NCBI RefSeq assembly: GCF_003668555.1
Contig: NZ_RCWN01000003.1
Coordinates: forward strand, 1 to 62,661
DNA: 62,661 nucleotides
Reading direction: 5' to 3'
Source: Notoacmeibacter ruber
GTDB lineage: Bacteria; Pseudomonadota; Alphaproteobacteria; Rhizobiales; Rhizobiaceae
Shown: positions 17,029 through 25,736 of the stretch, piece by piece
Position numbering within the stretch: position 1 is the first letter of the stretch
How the letters are laid out: each line of letters opens with the position of its first letter
Made by a program: the position numbers and the translations under genes
The notes under the pieces: model-generated
Databases searched by the model: none
What the model saw: the letters and a program-made list of their open reading frames with translations, nothing else
What the model was told of the DNA's origin: nothing

Positions 17029-19047
17029 TTACTCAGCAGCGCTGCTCGACACTGTCTGACCCTGCGCTTCTTCTCGCGCCAGCAACGCGGACAAACTATT
17101 AGAGGCCATCTCCAACGCGTCTCGATTTTCCGCCGTGTCCTCGACGGCGCTAACATCGAATTTCATTTCGGTCTGCGTCGCCAAATCAAACGATGTCTGT
17201 TCATCGGCAATGATGCGTGAACGACGCTTGCGAGCACTCGCCACGATGGGGCCAACGCCCGCCGTTTGAACTGCGTCCTCGATTGACTCATGAGCTGGCT
17301 CACGCGCCGCCGGCGTCTCGGCAACGCGCTGATCGGCGCTGCGGCCATCCGCCAGAGGCTCGCCGAGCGTATCTTCTGGTGCTTTCTCGGCCGCCGCCGG
17401 TTCGGGCAACGGCAACTCGCCCGTCTGCGCCGCATGAATTTTTTGAAACGTCCTGTCCTCGAAATATTTGATGCGCTTGGCGCGGATCGGCATCTGTGCA
17501 TCAATCACCAGCACGACATCATCAAGCGGCATGCGCCGCGCCTCATCCTCCGGAAGCAGAGAGCTTTCTTCGGTGCGCTCCGATGTGCTGCGTCCCTCAA
17601 ACGGATTGCGGCCGATAGACCGTGAGCGCGTCACAACCCGCTTCGTCGTCTTACCGACCGCGCCACTCAGCTCTTCGACCGTTTTTTCGTCAGAGGGTGT
17701 GAGATAAAGCTTCACGCCGGCATTGCCTTGCAATGACCGCCGCGTGTTTTCGCCATAGATCTCGTCCAGCGCCGGAATCGTCTGTGTGACGATCGCAAGA
17801 TGGCCGCGATAAGAACGCAGCGTTTCGATACTGTCGACTACAATGGGCATCTTGCCGAGACGGTTGAACTCGTCCAGCAGGATCATGACCGGCCAGGGTT
17901 CATCCGCCCCCGGCTGCTTTTCCTGCATTGCGGCGAGCAAATCGGAAAAGAACAGCCGGATCAGCGCCGCCAGGGGCTTCACCATCAACGGTTCGACCAC
18001 AAGGTAGACCGTGAACGGCCGTTTGCGGATCGTCCGGAAGTCGAAATCCGACTGCGATGTCGCATCATCGATCGCGGGATTCGACCATTGGTCCAGGCCC
18101 GATGTCATCAAGAGCGACACATAAGAGGTCAGTGTGTCGTTATTGGTCGAGGCCATCCGCTCGAAAATTAGCCGGGCCGCTTGGTTCTGGACCTCATGGC
18201 GACGCTGCCGATATTCCTTCTGCTTGTCGCCGCCTGAAGCCGTAATCCGGTAAATCTCACCAAGGGTCGGCTTGTTCCGTTCGAAGGCCAGCAGCCCAGC
18301 GGCAACGAAGAGATCGATACCGCCCTTCAATAGGCCCTGAACCCGGTCATTATCCGATTGCAGGAACAGCGTTGCCAGCAATTGTAACTCCATTTGCTGG
18401 CGATGCGGATTGTCCAGCTCATAGATGCGCAGCAACGGATTGTAGCGATGCGTCCGGTTGTTCTGCCAATCGGTCGGAGCGAACCGAAACACCTTATCGC
18501 CCTGATTGCGGCGGTGGCGGGCGGTCTCGTCAAAGCATTCGCCTTTGACATCGAGGACAACGGCGCTGCCCTTGAACGACAGAAGGTTCGGAATGACGAA
18601 ACCGACTGTCTTGCCGCGCCCTGTCGGGGCCACGACGAGCGCATGCGGAAAAACCTTTGATGTGATGAGCGGCGCCCCGCTTTTCGGCGATCCGAGTTTG
18701 CCCAGGACAAACCCCGTGCCGAGTGCGCCGAAGAAGCCATTTCGCTTCATCTCGCGCCGGCTTTGCCAATGGGTCTGACCGAACCGTGTCAAAGCTTCGC
18801 CGGCAAGCATCGAACTGAGCAGCAGACCCGCAACCGCAAAACCGCCAATGACGAGATTGGCGGTCATGAAGTCCGTGGGCCGGCTTGACTGCAACGCGAA
18901 ATAATTTCTCGCGAGCCATAGGAAATCGATGTCGTTCTGGAAGCCGTAGGTCCGGTAGAACAGAAAGGCGTCGGCGATGACATAACCCATCGCCGCGCCG
19001 ATCGCCGTCAGGCAAAGCGCGGCCGTAACGAACCGGCTCTTACCCAT
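17029..19047 (-). CDS. virD4: VirD4/TraG-type coupling protein
   Basis: A 672-residue ATPase starting MGKSRFVTAALCL. Two transmembrane helices lie in the first 85 residues. Walker A is APTGRGKT near 141 and Walker B is VMILLDEFNRLGK near 390. It brings the relaxase-DNA complex to the VirB channel. The C-terminal 130 residues are acidic and disordered-looking. I chose the ATG at 19047 because it fits the N-terminus of the family and overlaps the end of the relaxase gene by 8 bases. Confidence 0.92.
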   Translation of the reverse strand: MGKSRFVTAALCLTAIGAAMGYVIADAFLFYRTYGFQNDIDFLWLARNYFALQSSRPTDFMTANLVIGGFAVAGLLLSSMLAGEALTRFGQTHWQSRREMKRNGFFGALGTGFVLGKLGSPKSGAPLITSKVFPHALVVAPTGRGKTVGFVIPNLLSFKGSAVVLDVKGECFDETARHRRNQGDKVFRFAPTDWQNNRTHRYNPLLRIYELDNPHRQQMELQLLATLFLQSDNDRVQGLLKGGIDLFVAAGLLAFERNKPTLGEIYRITASGGDKQKEYRQRRHEVQNQAARLIFERMASTNNDTLTSYVSLLMTSGLDQWSNPAIDDATSQSDFDFRTIRKRPFTVYLVVEPLMVKPLAALIRLFFSDLLAAMQEKQPGADEPWPVMILLDEFNRLGKMPIVVDSIETLRSYRGHLAIVTQTIPALDEIYGENTRRSLQGNAGVKLYLTPSDEKTVEELSGAVGKTTKRVVTRSRSIGRNPFEGRSTSERTEESSLLPEDEARRMPLDDVVLVIDAQMPIRAKRIKYFEDRTFQKIHAAQTGELPLPEPAAAEKAPEDTLGEPLADGRSADQRVAETPAAREPAHESIEDAVQTAGVGPIVASARKRRSRIIADEQTSFDLATQTEMKFDVSAVEDTAENRDALEMASNSLSALLAREEAQGQTVSSSAAE

Positions 19048-20860
19048 GGGTTTCACCCTTCTCGCCGTCGGTTTCGGCCAGGCGCTCGCGCATGGTGTCG
19101 ATCTCCGTATCGGCGATCTCGCGTACAATTTCGTTCACTGCCGGACTGTTGGCCGTCGTCTCATCCGATTGCAGATAGGCTTTCACGGCATAAAGCCGGT
19201 CGAGCCTGTTATCGGAAAGATCGCCTAGGACATTCTCTTTGCCGGCGCGAAGATCCTCAAGCTCTTCGGCGCTCAGACGGTCCTCGATCTCGTCCCTAAA
19301 GGCTTGCCGCTCAGTGGCATCTCCGAAGGGGTCGATTGCGCTGTCTCGCCGCATCGCCGACAGAACATTTGCCGTCACGCCTGCCCGGTCGCCGATCTCG
19401 GTCAGCTCCTCCCGGTCCTCGGCAACGCCAGCGTCGCGGACGATGTCCGCATCCTTGAGCGCCTGGCCCAAGCTGACGTGAATGCTGTCCAGCCGCTCGA
19501 TCGCTCGTTCCAGATGGTCGCGCCGGTCTAGGTCAAGGCCCTCCCCTTGCGCGATCTTTTGCAGATCGTCGCTCATCCATTGACGTTCCAGCGCGGCATT
19601 GTTTGCGCCGACCTCAAGCCGGGACACAACATCGTCGGCCGAGATGGATGTGCCCTGCACCGCCGCTTCGATCCGCCCCCGAACGTCCGAACCCGATAGC
19701 CGCCCGATATTGCCGCGCCTGATGTTGATTTCCGAATAGACGCCCGTTTCGGTCGGTTCCTCGCGTAAGCGATCGGAATTTGGACCAAGCGGCTGCATAT
19801 GCGCGACTCCGGCGTAAATGTCGTTCAATTCCCGCTCCAGCGCCGCGCGCCGGTTCGGCTCGGCCTGTTCCACCATCTCCTGGGCGCGAATGGCCAGCTC
19901 GGAAAAACGTCCCGTCATATCCTCAAAGGATTGTCCCTCAGCCATGTAGATTTCTCCATCGGATTTCAGTTGGCCACCGCGTTCGAGCAATTCGGCCGCT
20001 TGCTTCAGGGCCTTGGCGACATCGCCGCGATTTTCGGCCGACGCTTCGGCAGCAAGGGCGCGATAAAGGCTGCTCGTTCGGGCAATATCCGCAACAGCGC
20101 GTGCATGATCCGACCCGCGTCGATCTCGCTCCTGCACACCGCGCTGTTCACGCTTGGATTTGTAGACCTCTTTGTCGGCTGGCTTGTAGGTATGAACACC
20201 GCGGTCGAGCCGCCGCGTTGCCTCGAGGCGAACGCCGTACCGCTCGGCCGTCTCGACCATCGCCATGCGGAAATCATCGTAGTTGAAGTGATGGTCCGGG
20301 CCAAAATAAAACAGCTCACCTTCGGCTGAGCGCCGGTTGATAAGGACATGAGCATGAGGGTGAGCCCGATCTTCATGGACAGCCACGATGTAATCGAACT
20401 GGTGTCCCTCCTGCATGAAAAAATTCTCACAGATGTCGCCGGCAATGTCACGCACATCTTCGCCTCGCGTGCCGATCGGAAACGACATAATCATATGCGT
20501 GGTGTGACCGAGCTTCGGTGTCGCGCGGTCCCAATTACCCGCAAAACGCTCAACAAGGTCACTGATCTGCTTGTCGTTCAGCGTCTTATGGCCATCATAT
20601 TGGCTCCGGCTGTCGATGATGTGAGATGATTTTGTCGTCAAATAGGTGAGCTGATTGCCGAGCTGCGAGCGCGTACGGCAGCCCCCTCCCCTGACCGGCT
20701 TAAAAACTGCCGGCGCATGCCCCCGCGCGGCACGCGCAATCTGCTGCTGGCGACGGCCCTGCGAACGCGCACTTACCCCCGCGCCACGGATTTTGGACCA
20801 GCCATCCTCGAACAGTTCGCCGGCGACGGCAGCGACAGCATCGCTACGCACCATGACCAT
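19040..20860 (-). CDS. MOB-P-type relaxase (VirD2/TraI-like)
   Basis: About 606 residues. Relaxase motifs lie in the first third: the tyrosine region GNQLTYLTTKSSHI, then motif III HEDRAHPHAHVLINRR with the HxH metal ligands near residue 168. The C-terminal two thirds is helical and probably carries the secretion signal. The enzyme nicks oriT and stays covalently bound to the transferred strand. Start is either 20860 or 20854; neither has a strong ribosome site, but both overlap the upstream gene, suggesting translational coupling. Confidence 0.9.
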   Translation of the reverse strand: MVMVRSDAVAAVAGELFEDGWSKIRGAGVSARSQGRRQQQIARAARGHAPAVFKPVRGGGCRTRSQLGNQLTYLTTKSSHIIDSRSQYDGHKTLNDKQISDLVERFAGNWDRATPKLGHTTHMIMSFPIGTRGEDVRDIAGDICENFFMQEGHQFDYIVAVHEDRAHPHAHVLINRRSAEGELFYFGPDHHFNYDDFRMAMVETAERYGVRLEATRRLDRGVHTYKPADKEVYKSKREQRGVQERDRRGSDHARAVADIARTSSLYRALAAEASAENRGDVAKALKQAAELLERGGQLKSDGEIYMAEGQSFEDMTGRFSELAIRAQEMVEQAEPNRRAALERELNDIYAGVAHMQPLGPNSDRLREEPTETGVYSEINIRRGNIGRLSGSDVRGRIEAAVQGTSISADDVVSRLEVGANNAALERQWMSDDLQKIAQGEGLDLDRRDHLERAIERLDSIHVSLGQALKDADIVRDAGVAEDREELTEIGDRAGVTANVLSAMRRDSAIDPFGDATERQAFRDEIEDRLSAEELEDLRAGKENVLGDLSDNRLDRLYAVKAYLQSDETTANSPAVNEIVREIADTEIDTMRERLAETDGEKGETHG

Positions 20861-21137
20861 CGCCACGCGCTTGTCTTTGAACAAGCTCGGCGAAGTCGTA
20901 CGCATCACGATTCGTCGCTGCCAAGATGTGGAACACCGTCTCCGTCGATGGCCAACGCATGCGACCGTTCTTCGCAACCCGCTTACTGACATTGAAGGCA
21001 GTGGCGTTGAGCCCCGCCCTCACGGCCAGGCCCGACGTGGTTAGACCCGCCTCCTTCGCAAGCTGGTCGATCGCCCGCCACACATTGGCATGAGCGGCAA
21101 GATAAGGTTCGGCCGCCGTCATCTTCTTCTCAGACAT
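20844..21137 (-). CDS. Small HTH protein in relaxosome operon
   Basis: A 97-residue protein starting MSEKKMTAAEPYLAAH. The central part (about 15-60: VWRAIDQLAKEAGLTTSGLAVRAGLNATAFN) resembles a phage-repressor or XRE helix-turn-helix, and is followed by MRWPSTETVFHIL, seen in similar short repressor-like proteins. It sits between the MobC-like and relaxase genes and overlaps both, so it probably regulates transfer genes or binds near oriT. Confidence 0.7.
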   Translation of the reverse strand: MSEKKMTAAEPYLAAHANVWRAIDQLAKEAGLTTSGLAVRAGLNATAFNVSKRVAKNGRMRWPSTETVFHILAATNRDAYDFAELVQRQARGDGHGA

Positions 21138-21720
21138 CGCTGTTTTGCGGTTCAGCATCGTCGGCAAACTCCTTGAGCGCCTTTGTTGTTTCGATAGACA
21201 GCCCTTCGCGTTGCCGCTGAATGAGCCCCTGCAACTGGTCGCCAAACGTCATCACCATCAACGCCAGGCTCCTGATTTGTAGCAAATCGTCGTCATTGAA
21301 TGGCAGGCGCTCACCTCGGAGCTTGGCCGCGTTCATCCGTTTTGCGATCTGGCTGACATTGTTGCCAACCCGATTCAGGGCCACCCGATAGCTGTTAAGA
21401 TCGTCAGAAAGCGCAGGATCGGACACGAACATGCCATTCGCGGCGTGGATCAAGCGCCGCAATCCTTCCGAACGACTGCTCACTTTCTGACGACTGAGAG
21501 CCGCGTCGAAGGCCGCGAGTTCATCTTCAGTCAGCGTCACATTCACCTGCCTCGTGCGGGAAGCGTTGTCCCTGCGACGCTCTTTTTCACTCCGTACCGT
21601 GTAGTGGATCGTGCGAACGCTGACGCCAAAACGATCGGCAAGGGCTTGCGGCGACACGCCTCTGGTGCGTTCCGCGACAATCTTTAAACGTTGATGGGGG
21701 AGAAGTCGGGGCTTTTTCAC
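21130..21720 (-). CDS. MobC-like relaxosome accessory protein
   Basis: A 196-residue protein with three parts: a helix-turn-helix (about 8-40, QRLKIVAERTRGVSPQALADRFGVSVRTIHY), a ribbon-helix-helix-like segment (about 57-90, RQVNVTLTEDELAAFDAAL) and a MobC domain with NRVGNNVSQIAKRMN near 120. MobC proteins bind oriT and help the relaxase nick. The extra N-terminal HTH is larger than in many MobC proteins. First gene of the leftward mob operon. Confidence 0.85.
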   Translation of the reverse strand: MKKPRLLPHQRLKIVAERTRGVSPQALADRFGVSVRTIHYTVRSEKERRRDNASRTRQVNVTLTEDELAAFDAALSRQKVSSRSEGLRRLIHAANGMFVSDPALSDDLNSYRVALNRVGNNVSQIAKRMNAAKLRGERLPFNDDDLLQIRSLALMVMTFGDQLQGLIQRQREGLSIETTKALKEFADDAEPQNSDV

Positions 21721-21830
21721 GGAGTGAACATAGGCTCCTTATTTCCTGCCAACTTCTCCCCCATACACACCTTCTCTCTATGCCTCAAGACCGGGCTGAT
21801 CCCGTCATGAGAAGTGAAGGTGTGTATTCC
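21721..21830. other. Candidate oriT inverted-repeat region
   Basis: Directly upstream of the mobC-like gene is an inverted repeat, ATACACACCTTC (21763-21774) and GAAGGTGTGTAT (21816-21827), with a 41-base spacer containing smaller pairings. A second one, GGTGAG/CTCACC, lies near 21838-21860. A TTCCTGCC word lies near 21743. Position next to the relaxosome genes and paired arms are what one expects of an origin of transfer, but the nick site cannot be assigned by eye. Confidence 0.5.
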
Positions 21831-21889
21831 GCCCTCGGTGAGGCGAACACGGCTCACCGACAACTCATCGCGCTACGCGTCGACATCGG

Positions 21890-22280
21890 AGATATGCATT
21901 ATGTAATACGTGATACGCTGTACCGGCCACGCTGATAAGGGAAGCGGAATACGTTATTTGCGATACGCTTTATGTGATAGGCGGTATGGCTTTCGTGTTT
22001 TGTGATTCGGGTAATGTGTTATGTGTTAGGCGTTATGAAACAATCGGTACGTGATTATCGAGGTGCAATATGTGTTACGTGTCATGTTAAATTGATTGTG
22101 CAGAATTTGATTTCCAGAATTCGTTATGTGTTACGTGAAAATCGTTTTGCGGATGGTGTTCTGTGAAGTTCGATATGCGGAATTCAAAATGCCGGATGTG
22201 TTAAGGGAACTGAAATATGCAAGAGGTAGGATGCGCCATGCAATATCTGATATGGGAGCATCGCTCCTTCCTGGAGATCG
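21890..22280. repeat. Array of degenerate TATG/TACG words
   Basis: Nearly 400 bases of non-coding DNA filled with variants of tatgtgttacgtg and gatacgctttatgtg. For example, TATGTGTTACGTG occurs near 22069 and 22124, with ATGTGTTATGTGTTAGGCG near 22014-22033 and ACGTGATACGC near 21908. The words are not in perfect tandem register. They lie just before the VirC1-like gene. A protein-binding region such as an overdrive-like or centromere-like site is plausible. Confidence 0.6.
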
Positions 22281-22286
22281 ACGACA

Positions 22287-22988
22287 ATGAAGGTCATCAC
22301 GGCACTGACGCGAAAGGGTGGTAGCGGTAAAACCACGCTGATACGAGCATTGGCAGCGGCGGCATTGTCGCAGAACAAGCGATCCGTCCTGGTTGATGCC
22401 GACCCGCAAAAGGCGCTCTATCGGTGGGCGGAGCGAACCGGTTACGAGAACCCCAAGGTAGCGGTCAAAAGCATCGACAAGCCCGCCGAGTTGGAACCGC
22501 TGATCGAGGAAGCCGAAGCTTCCGGAAAGATCGATTATATCTTTATCGATACGATGGGCGCGGCAGGTTCATGGGCGGACCTACTGGTTGGGCAAAGCGA
22601 TCACCTCGTCTGTCCAATGATGCCATCGGCCACGGATTTGCAGATCGCAACCGACACGTTCAACTATTATTGCGACCTTCGCGCACACGTCGACGAACCG
22701 GAACTGCTTCCCTCGTTTCGCGTGGTCCTTGCAAGGATGCCCAGCAAGCCCAGCAAATCAATGTTCGACGTTGCACGCGAAGCTCTTAAACGGTTCCCGG
22801 TGATTGATGAGCTTTTCATGCAGCGTGTCCAACACGAAGCCGTCGATCTCGAAGGCGGCCTTCTGCCTGAACTCGCCGACAGACTTCAGAACGATCCCAA
22901 TCCGCTCAAACGCACGCACGCTAAGCACTTCCATGACGCCGTGCAGGAGGCTTGCACGATTCTCAGCCAGGTGGAGGCTAAAAAATGA
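22287..22988 (+). CDS. VirC1-like ParA-family ATPase
   Basis: A 233-residue MinD/ParA protein. The deviant Walker A is KGGSGKTTL at residues 10-18, with VDADPQKAL and IDTMGAAGS as the later motifs. In Agrobacterium, VirC1 recruits the relaxosome to the coupling protein; placement between a candidate oriT and a VirC2-like gene supports that role rather than plasmid partition, for which a repAB pair exists elsewhere. The next gene overlaps its stop. Confidence 0.8.
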   Translation: MKVITALTRKGGSGKTTLIRALAAAALSQNKRSVLVDADPQKALYRWAERTGYENPKVAVKSIDKPAELEPLIEEAEASGKIDYIFIDTMGAAGSWADLLVGQSDHLVCPMMPSATDLQIATDTFNYYCDLRAHVDEPELLPSFRVVLARMPSKPSKSMFDVAREALKRFPVIDELFMQRVQHEAVDLEGGLLPELADRLQNDPNPLKRTHAKHFHDAVQEACTILSQVEAKK

Positions 22989-23581
22989 AAAAGCCGACGA
23001 TCAAAATCTCCGACGCCGATCCCAATCAGTCCTTTGGTGGCGAGTACGCCCGCTTTAACGACCAGCCCGCGGCCGAGACAAAATCCGCAGCGGGCAAACT
23101 CGAGACCAACCCCGCACCAGCACCCGCCAGGCCATCCGCCAGACGTCAGAAGGCGAGGGTTCAAGAGCCGCCACGCTCTGCCGCTACAGCCGTAGAGACC
23201 GGCGACAAGATGGCGGTGCGCCGCGTCACCCTGATTGGCTATCCGACGAACGACCAACTCAACGAACTAGAGGTTCTCGCCGATCAAGGTCTGCCGCTCG
23301 CCGATATGATCCGCCTGGCCGGGCGAAATGCATTGTCCTCCTTCGCACCGAAGCCGGCCTTTTCCGACTATTCCGATGATGACCGCGCCAGATATGTCGA
23401 TGCCTATCGGACATCGAAGGAGGTACCCGTTGAAGTTTTGGAAGAACTACATCGACAGGGCGATCCGCTTGATTTCAAGTCTGACGGGGCGATGCTTCGC
23501 GGACAATTCGAACCACATTTTCGGCAAAAACTCGACGATTTGATCGAAGATCAAAAGAAAAAGCTCGCCAATAAGACCTGA
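22985..23581 (+). CDS. VirC2-like DNA-binding protein
   Basis: A 198-residue protein. The first 75 residues are low-complexity and rich in Pro, Ala and Lys. The core RRVTLIGYPTNDQLNELEVLADQ through LADMIRLAGRNAL (about 79-120) looks like the ribbon-helix-helix fold of VirC2, which binds the overdrive sequence near T-DNA borders. The gene is translationally coupled to the VirC1-like gene (ATGA overlap). Probably binds the repeat-rich region upstream. Assignment is by pattern and context. Confidence 0.65.
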   Translation: MKKPTIKISDADPNQSFGGEYARFNDQPAAETKSAAGKLETNPAPAPARPSARRQKARVQEPPRSAATAVETGDKMAVRRVTLIGYPTNDQLNELEVLADQGLPLADMIRLAGRNALSSFAPKPAFSDYSDDDRARYVDAYRTSKEVPVEVLEELHRQGDPLDFKSDGAMLRGQFEPHFRQKLDDLIEDQKKKLANKT

Positions 23582-23900
23582 AAACATCAAAGATACAATA
23601 TATAATATATATTTTCAAATAAATGTTGCGGTAAAAATAGCACTTTCGTCGGGAAAAGATTTCAATACCGCCACCTTAGGACCTCATTCCTGCCTTGAAA
23701 GGGGGAAGGAGTTTTGGCTTCCTTCCCCCTGAAGCCAAATCGGTCGAACCGTGCCTCGCTGCGCTGCGGCCGCACCACTCCGAACGATTTGGCTTCACCC
23801 CCATCCTTCCATGTTCGCCACATGGCAGGGGGGTAAGCGCGGCTTACCGCCCCTGATCCATTCAGGAAAAGTGGGTCGTGCGAGGTTCGAAAAAGGTCCA
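23582..23900. other. Gap after virC2-like gene
   Basis: The first 60 bases are very AT-rich (runs of ATATAAT). A strong hairpin follows at 23701-23729. The rest has no recognised gene on either strand; it should hold the promoter of the next gene. Confidence 0.5.
23701..23729 (+). terminator. Hairpin, likely terminator
   Basis: GGGGGAAGGA (23701-23710) pairs perfectly with TCCTTCCCCC (23720-23729) around a 9-base loop. There is no clear T tract after it, so it may be a processing or attenuation structure rather than a simple rho-independent terminator. Confidence 0.45.
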
Positions 23901-24158
23901 ATGACGATGGCGAATGAAAAGAAGTCACACGGCGCGGCCGTTGCCCGCATCCTGAAACGCTCAACCCGTGAACATGTCGGCTACCTCTACCAGTGGAACA
24001 CCGGAGAGAAGCAGGACGGCTGGTTCTCCGATACGATTGAAGATGTGATCTATGAGCCCCTTGATCCGAAAGACTGCAAAATTGGCCGCAATCCCGGCGA
24101 TCGGCCTGACGATGATACCGGCACTGGCGGCAAGCCCGAGCTGGACGCACCAGATTGA
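23901..24158 (+). CDS. Small protein of unknown function
   Basis: An 85-residue acidic protein beginning MTMANEKKSHGAAVARIL. It has YLYQWNTGEKQDGWFSD in the middle and an Asp/Gly-rich disordered tail. I do not recognise a family. Its last 107 bases overlap the next gene in a different frame. Upstream is a purine-rich AAAAAGG stretch that could serve as ribosome site. Confidence 0.5.
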   Translation: MTMANEKKSHGAAVARILKRSTREHVGYLYQWNTGEKQDGWFSDTIEDVIYEPLDPKDCKIGRNPGDRPDDDTGTGGKPELDAPD

Positions 24159-24504
24159 ACGCGGTCTCGATGTCTACAGCGTCAAATCCGGACCAATAAC
24201 GCTTCATCTGATTTGCGACCCGGACATGGCCTATCTCACCCGATCCTATAGCAATCTTCGGATAGAGGCTGGCGGAGATGATGACCGTTCCGGGCCAGTC
24301 ACCATTCGGTTTGAAGATGGCACGAGCGCGACCGCTTCAATGCATAGAGGCGCAATCGCCAAGGACGATGCGGCGGAGGAGACCTGGCAAGCGATCCTTG
24401 ATGGACTGCGCGGCAATTCGGCTCTGACTCTGGATTTCGGCCATGGTGTCGTGCTGCCAGTAGAGACAGGCAAGGCGCCGAACTTCTCCTGCAAATCAAG
24501 CTGA
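24052..24504 (+). CDS. Exported protein of unknown function
   Basis: A 150-residue protein with a signal peptide (KLAAIPAIGLTMIPALAASPSW, cleavage near residue 27) and a mature domain with CDPDMAYLTRSY, RFEDGTSAT and a final single cysteine. No domain is recognised. Starting at 24052 forces a 107-base overlap with the preceding gene. Shorter starts would remove the signal peptide, so the overlap seems real if the protein is exported. Confidence 0.5.
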   Translation: MSPLIRKTAKLAAIPAIGLTMIPALAASPSWTHQIERGLDVYSVKSGPITLHLICDPDMAYLTRSYSNLRIEAGGDDDRSGPVTIRFEDGTSATASMHRGAIAKDDAAEETWQAILDGLRGNSALTLDFGHGVVLPVETGKAPNFSCKSS

Positions 24505-24638
24505 GCCGCAAAGCGGCATGGCGCGTAGCGCCGGAACGGGCGGGGAAGGGCGCTTGCTCTTGCCCGCCCGTTCAATTTTGGCGATGATCTGGATGGAACG
24601 AGTGTCCCGCCACGAATATTCGCGGCAGGACATTTGAT

Positions 24639-25523
24639 TTACGCTGCCAATTCGCCGGCGACCTGGCCCGTCTGTGCGGCGATATAATCGACCGCTTTTT
24701 GCGCTTCCGAAGCGGCGCGGAAAATTGCCCGCTTGTCGTCTTTCAATGCGGCCAGCCATCCCTCGACATAGGCGGCGCTCTGGTCAAACCGGGGCGTGAC
24801 GCCAAGGTTGACCGCCAACATACAAGCGCCGATCTCGGCGACCAGCTCTTCGAAGGCATACGCCTTTTTGTCAGCGAAACGGTTGAAACGGTCGAGCCGC
24901 TGGGCGCTGCCTGTCCAGTGCGTGACCTCATGCGCCAGCGTTCCGTAGTAACCGTTGGCATCATGAAACGTCGCAATCGGCGGCATATGAACGATGTCCC
25001 GGCGAAGGCTGTAATAAGCGCGCGGCTCCTCGCTCGTTTCGATCACGGCTCCCGTGCTGGCGAAATATTGCTCAAGGCGGCTGTCTAGTTCGGTGCCTAG
25101 GTTTCGCGCCGGCTCTGGTCGATTGTAAAATTCTTCCGGCAAACCCTCAATCTGATCGGCGTTGAACACGCGGTAGGCGCGGCAATAGGGAATGCGGTGG
25201 TCTTCTCCGTCATCGGTTTCCTTTTCCACGGTCCCATATTTGACGACCGTCGCCGATTTTTCGCCCTTTCGAACCTGCCCGCCGAGTTCGCTTGCCTGTC
25301 GATAGGTCATCCATCGCGCCGACCCGTAACCCTTGGCAGATGCTCTCGCCCACAACATCAAAATGTTGATGCCGCGATAGTCCTCCCCGTTGAATCGGCG
25401 AGGCATGGCAACGCACCCGGTTCCACCCGTCCACGGCTTCTGCCATGGCGGCGTGCCCGCCTCGATCTGGGCGATGATTTCATCGGTAACGTGCTGGTAG
25501 ACATCGAATTTCGGGTTCGCCAT
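24639..25523 (-). CDS. ardC: ArdC-type antirestriction protein
   Basis: A 294-residue protein: an N-terminal ssDNA-binding domain (DVYQHVTDEIIAQIEAGTPPWQKPW, about 5-125) and a C-terminal zinc metallopeptidase-like domain with AHEVTHWTG (HExxH near 202) and a downstream glutamate in FEELVAEIGA. ArdC proteins shield incoming single-stranded plasmid DNA from host restriction. The ATG at 25523 has GGAGGCCACAA upstream, the same leader as the DUF3768 gene at 34801. Confidence 0.9.
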   Translation of the reverse strand: MANPKFDVYQHVTDEIIAQIEAGTPPWQKPWTGGTGCVAMPRRFNGEDYRGINILMLWARASAKGYGSARWMTYRQASELGGQVRKGEKSATVVKYGTVEKETDDGEDHRIPYCRAYRVFNADQIEGLPEEFYNRPEPARNLGTELDSRLEQYFASTGAVIETSEEPRAYYSLRRDIVHMPPIATFHDANGYYGTLAHEVTHWTGSAQRLDRFNRFADKKAYAFEELVAEIGACMLAVNLGVTPRFDQSAAYVEGWLAALKDDKRAIFRAASEAQKAVDYIAAQTGQVAGELAA

Positions 25524-25736
25524 TTGTGGCCTCCATTGTGACTGTCGGGCAAGAGCCGCGCAAAGCGCGCGTCCTGTCCGATTGCCTCGTGGCGAACAGC
25601 GGGTGTGCAAGCGGAGTGGGCGGCTTCGCGGGGAACCGGCTGCACTGAGCGCCAAAGCGCGAGGGAAGCTGGGCGGAAGCCGCTTCGCAGCGCGCCGAGG
25701 GCGGCGCCCTAAGCCGGCGAAAAAGGCTCAACAGTC
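25524..25736. promoter_or_regulatory. GC-rich leader of ardC, shared with the DUF3768 gene
   Basis: The leader contains GAGCCGCGCAAAGCGCGCG, a hairpin-forming word also found upstream of the DUF3768 gene near 34871-34889. Both genes also share the GGAGGCCACAAATGGC start context. A common regulator or RNA structure is possible. Confidence 0.45.

Noticed and set aside
19040..20992. Longer relaxase start at 20992
   Set aside because: The extra N-terminal residues overlap almost half of the HTH gene and do not resemble relaxase N-termini.
21890..22280. CRISPR-like array
   Set aside because: Words are degenerate, differ in length and spacing, and no constant repeat with unique spacers of even size exists.
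22287..23581. Second plasmid partition (parAB) system
   Set aside because: The second protein looks like VirC2 rather than ParB, and the genes face the relaxosome operon; repAB already supplies partition.
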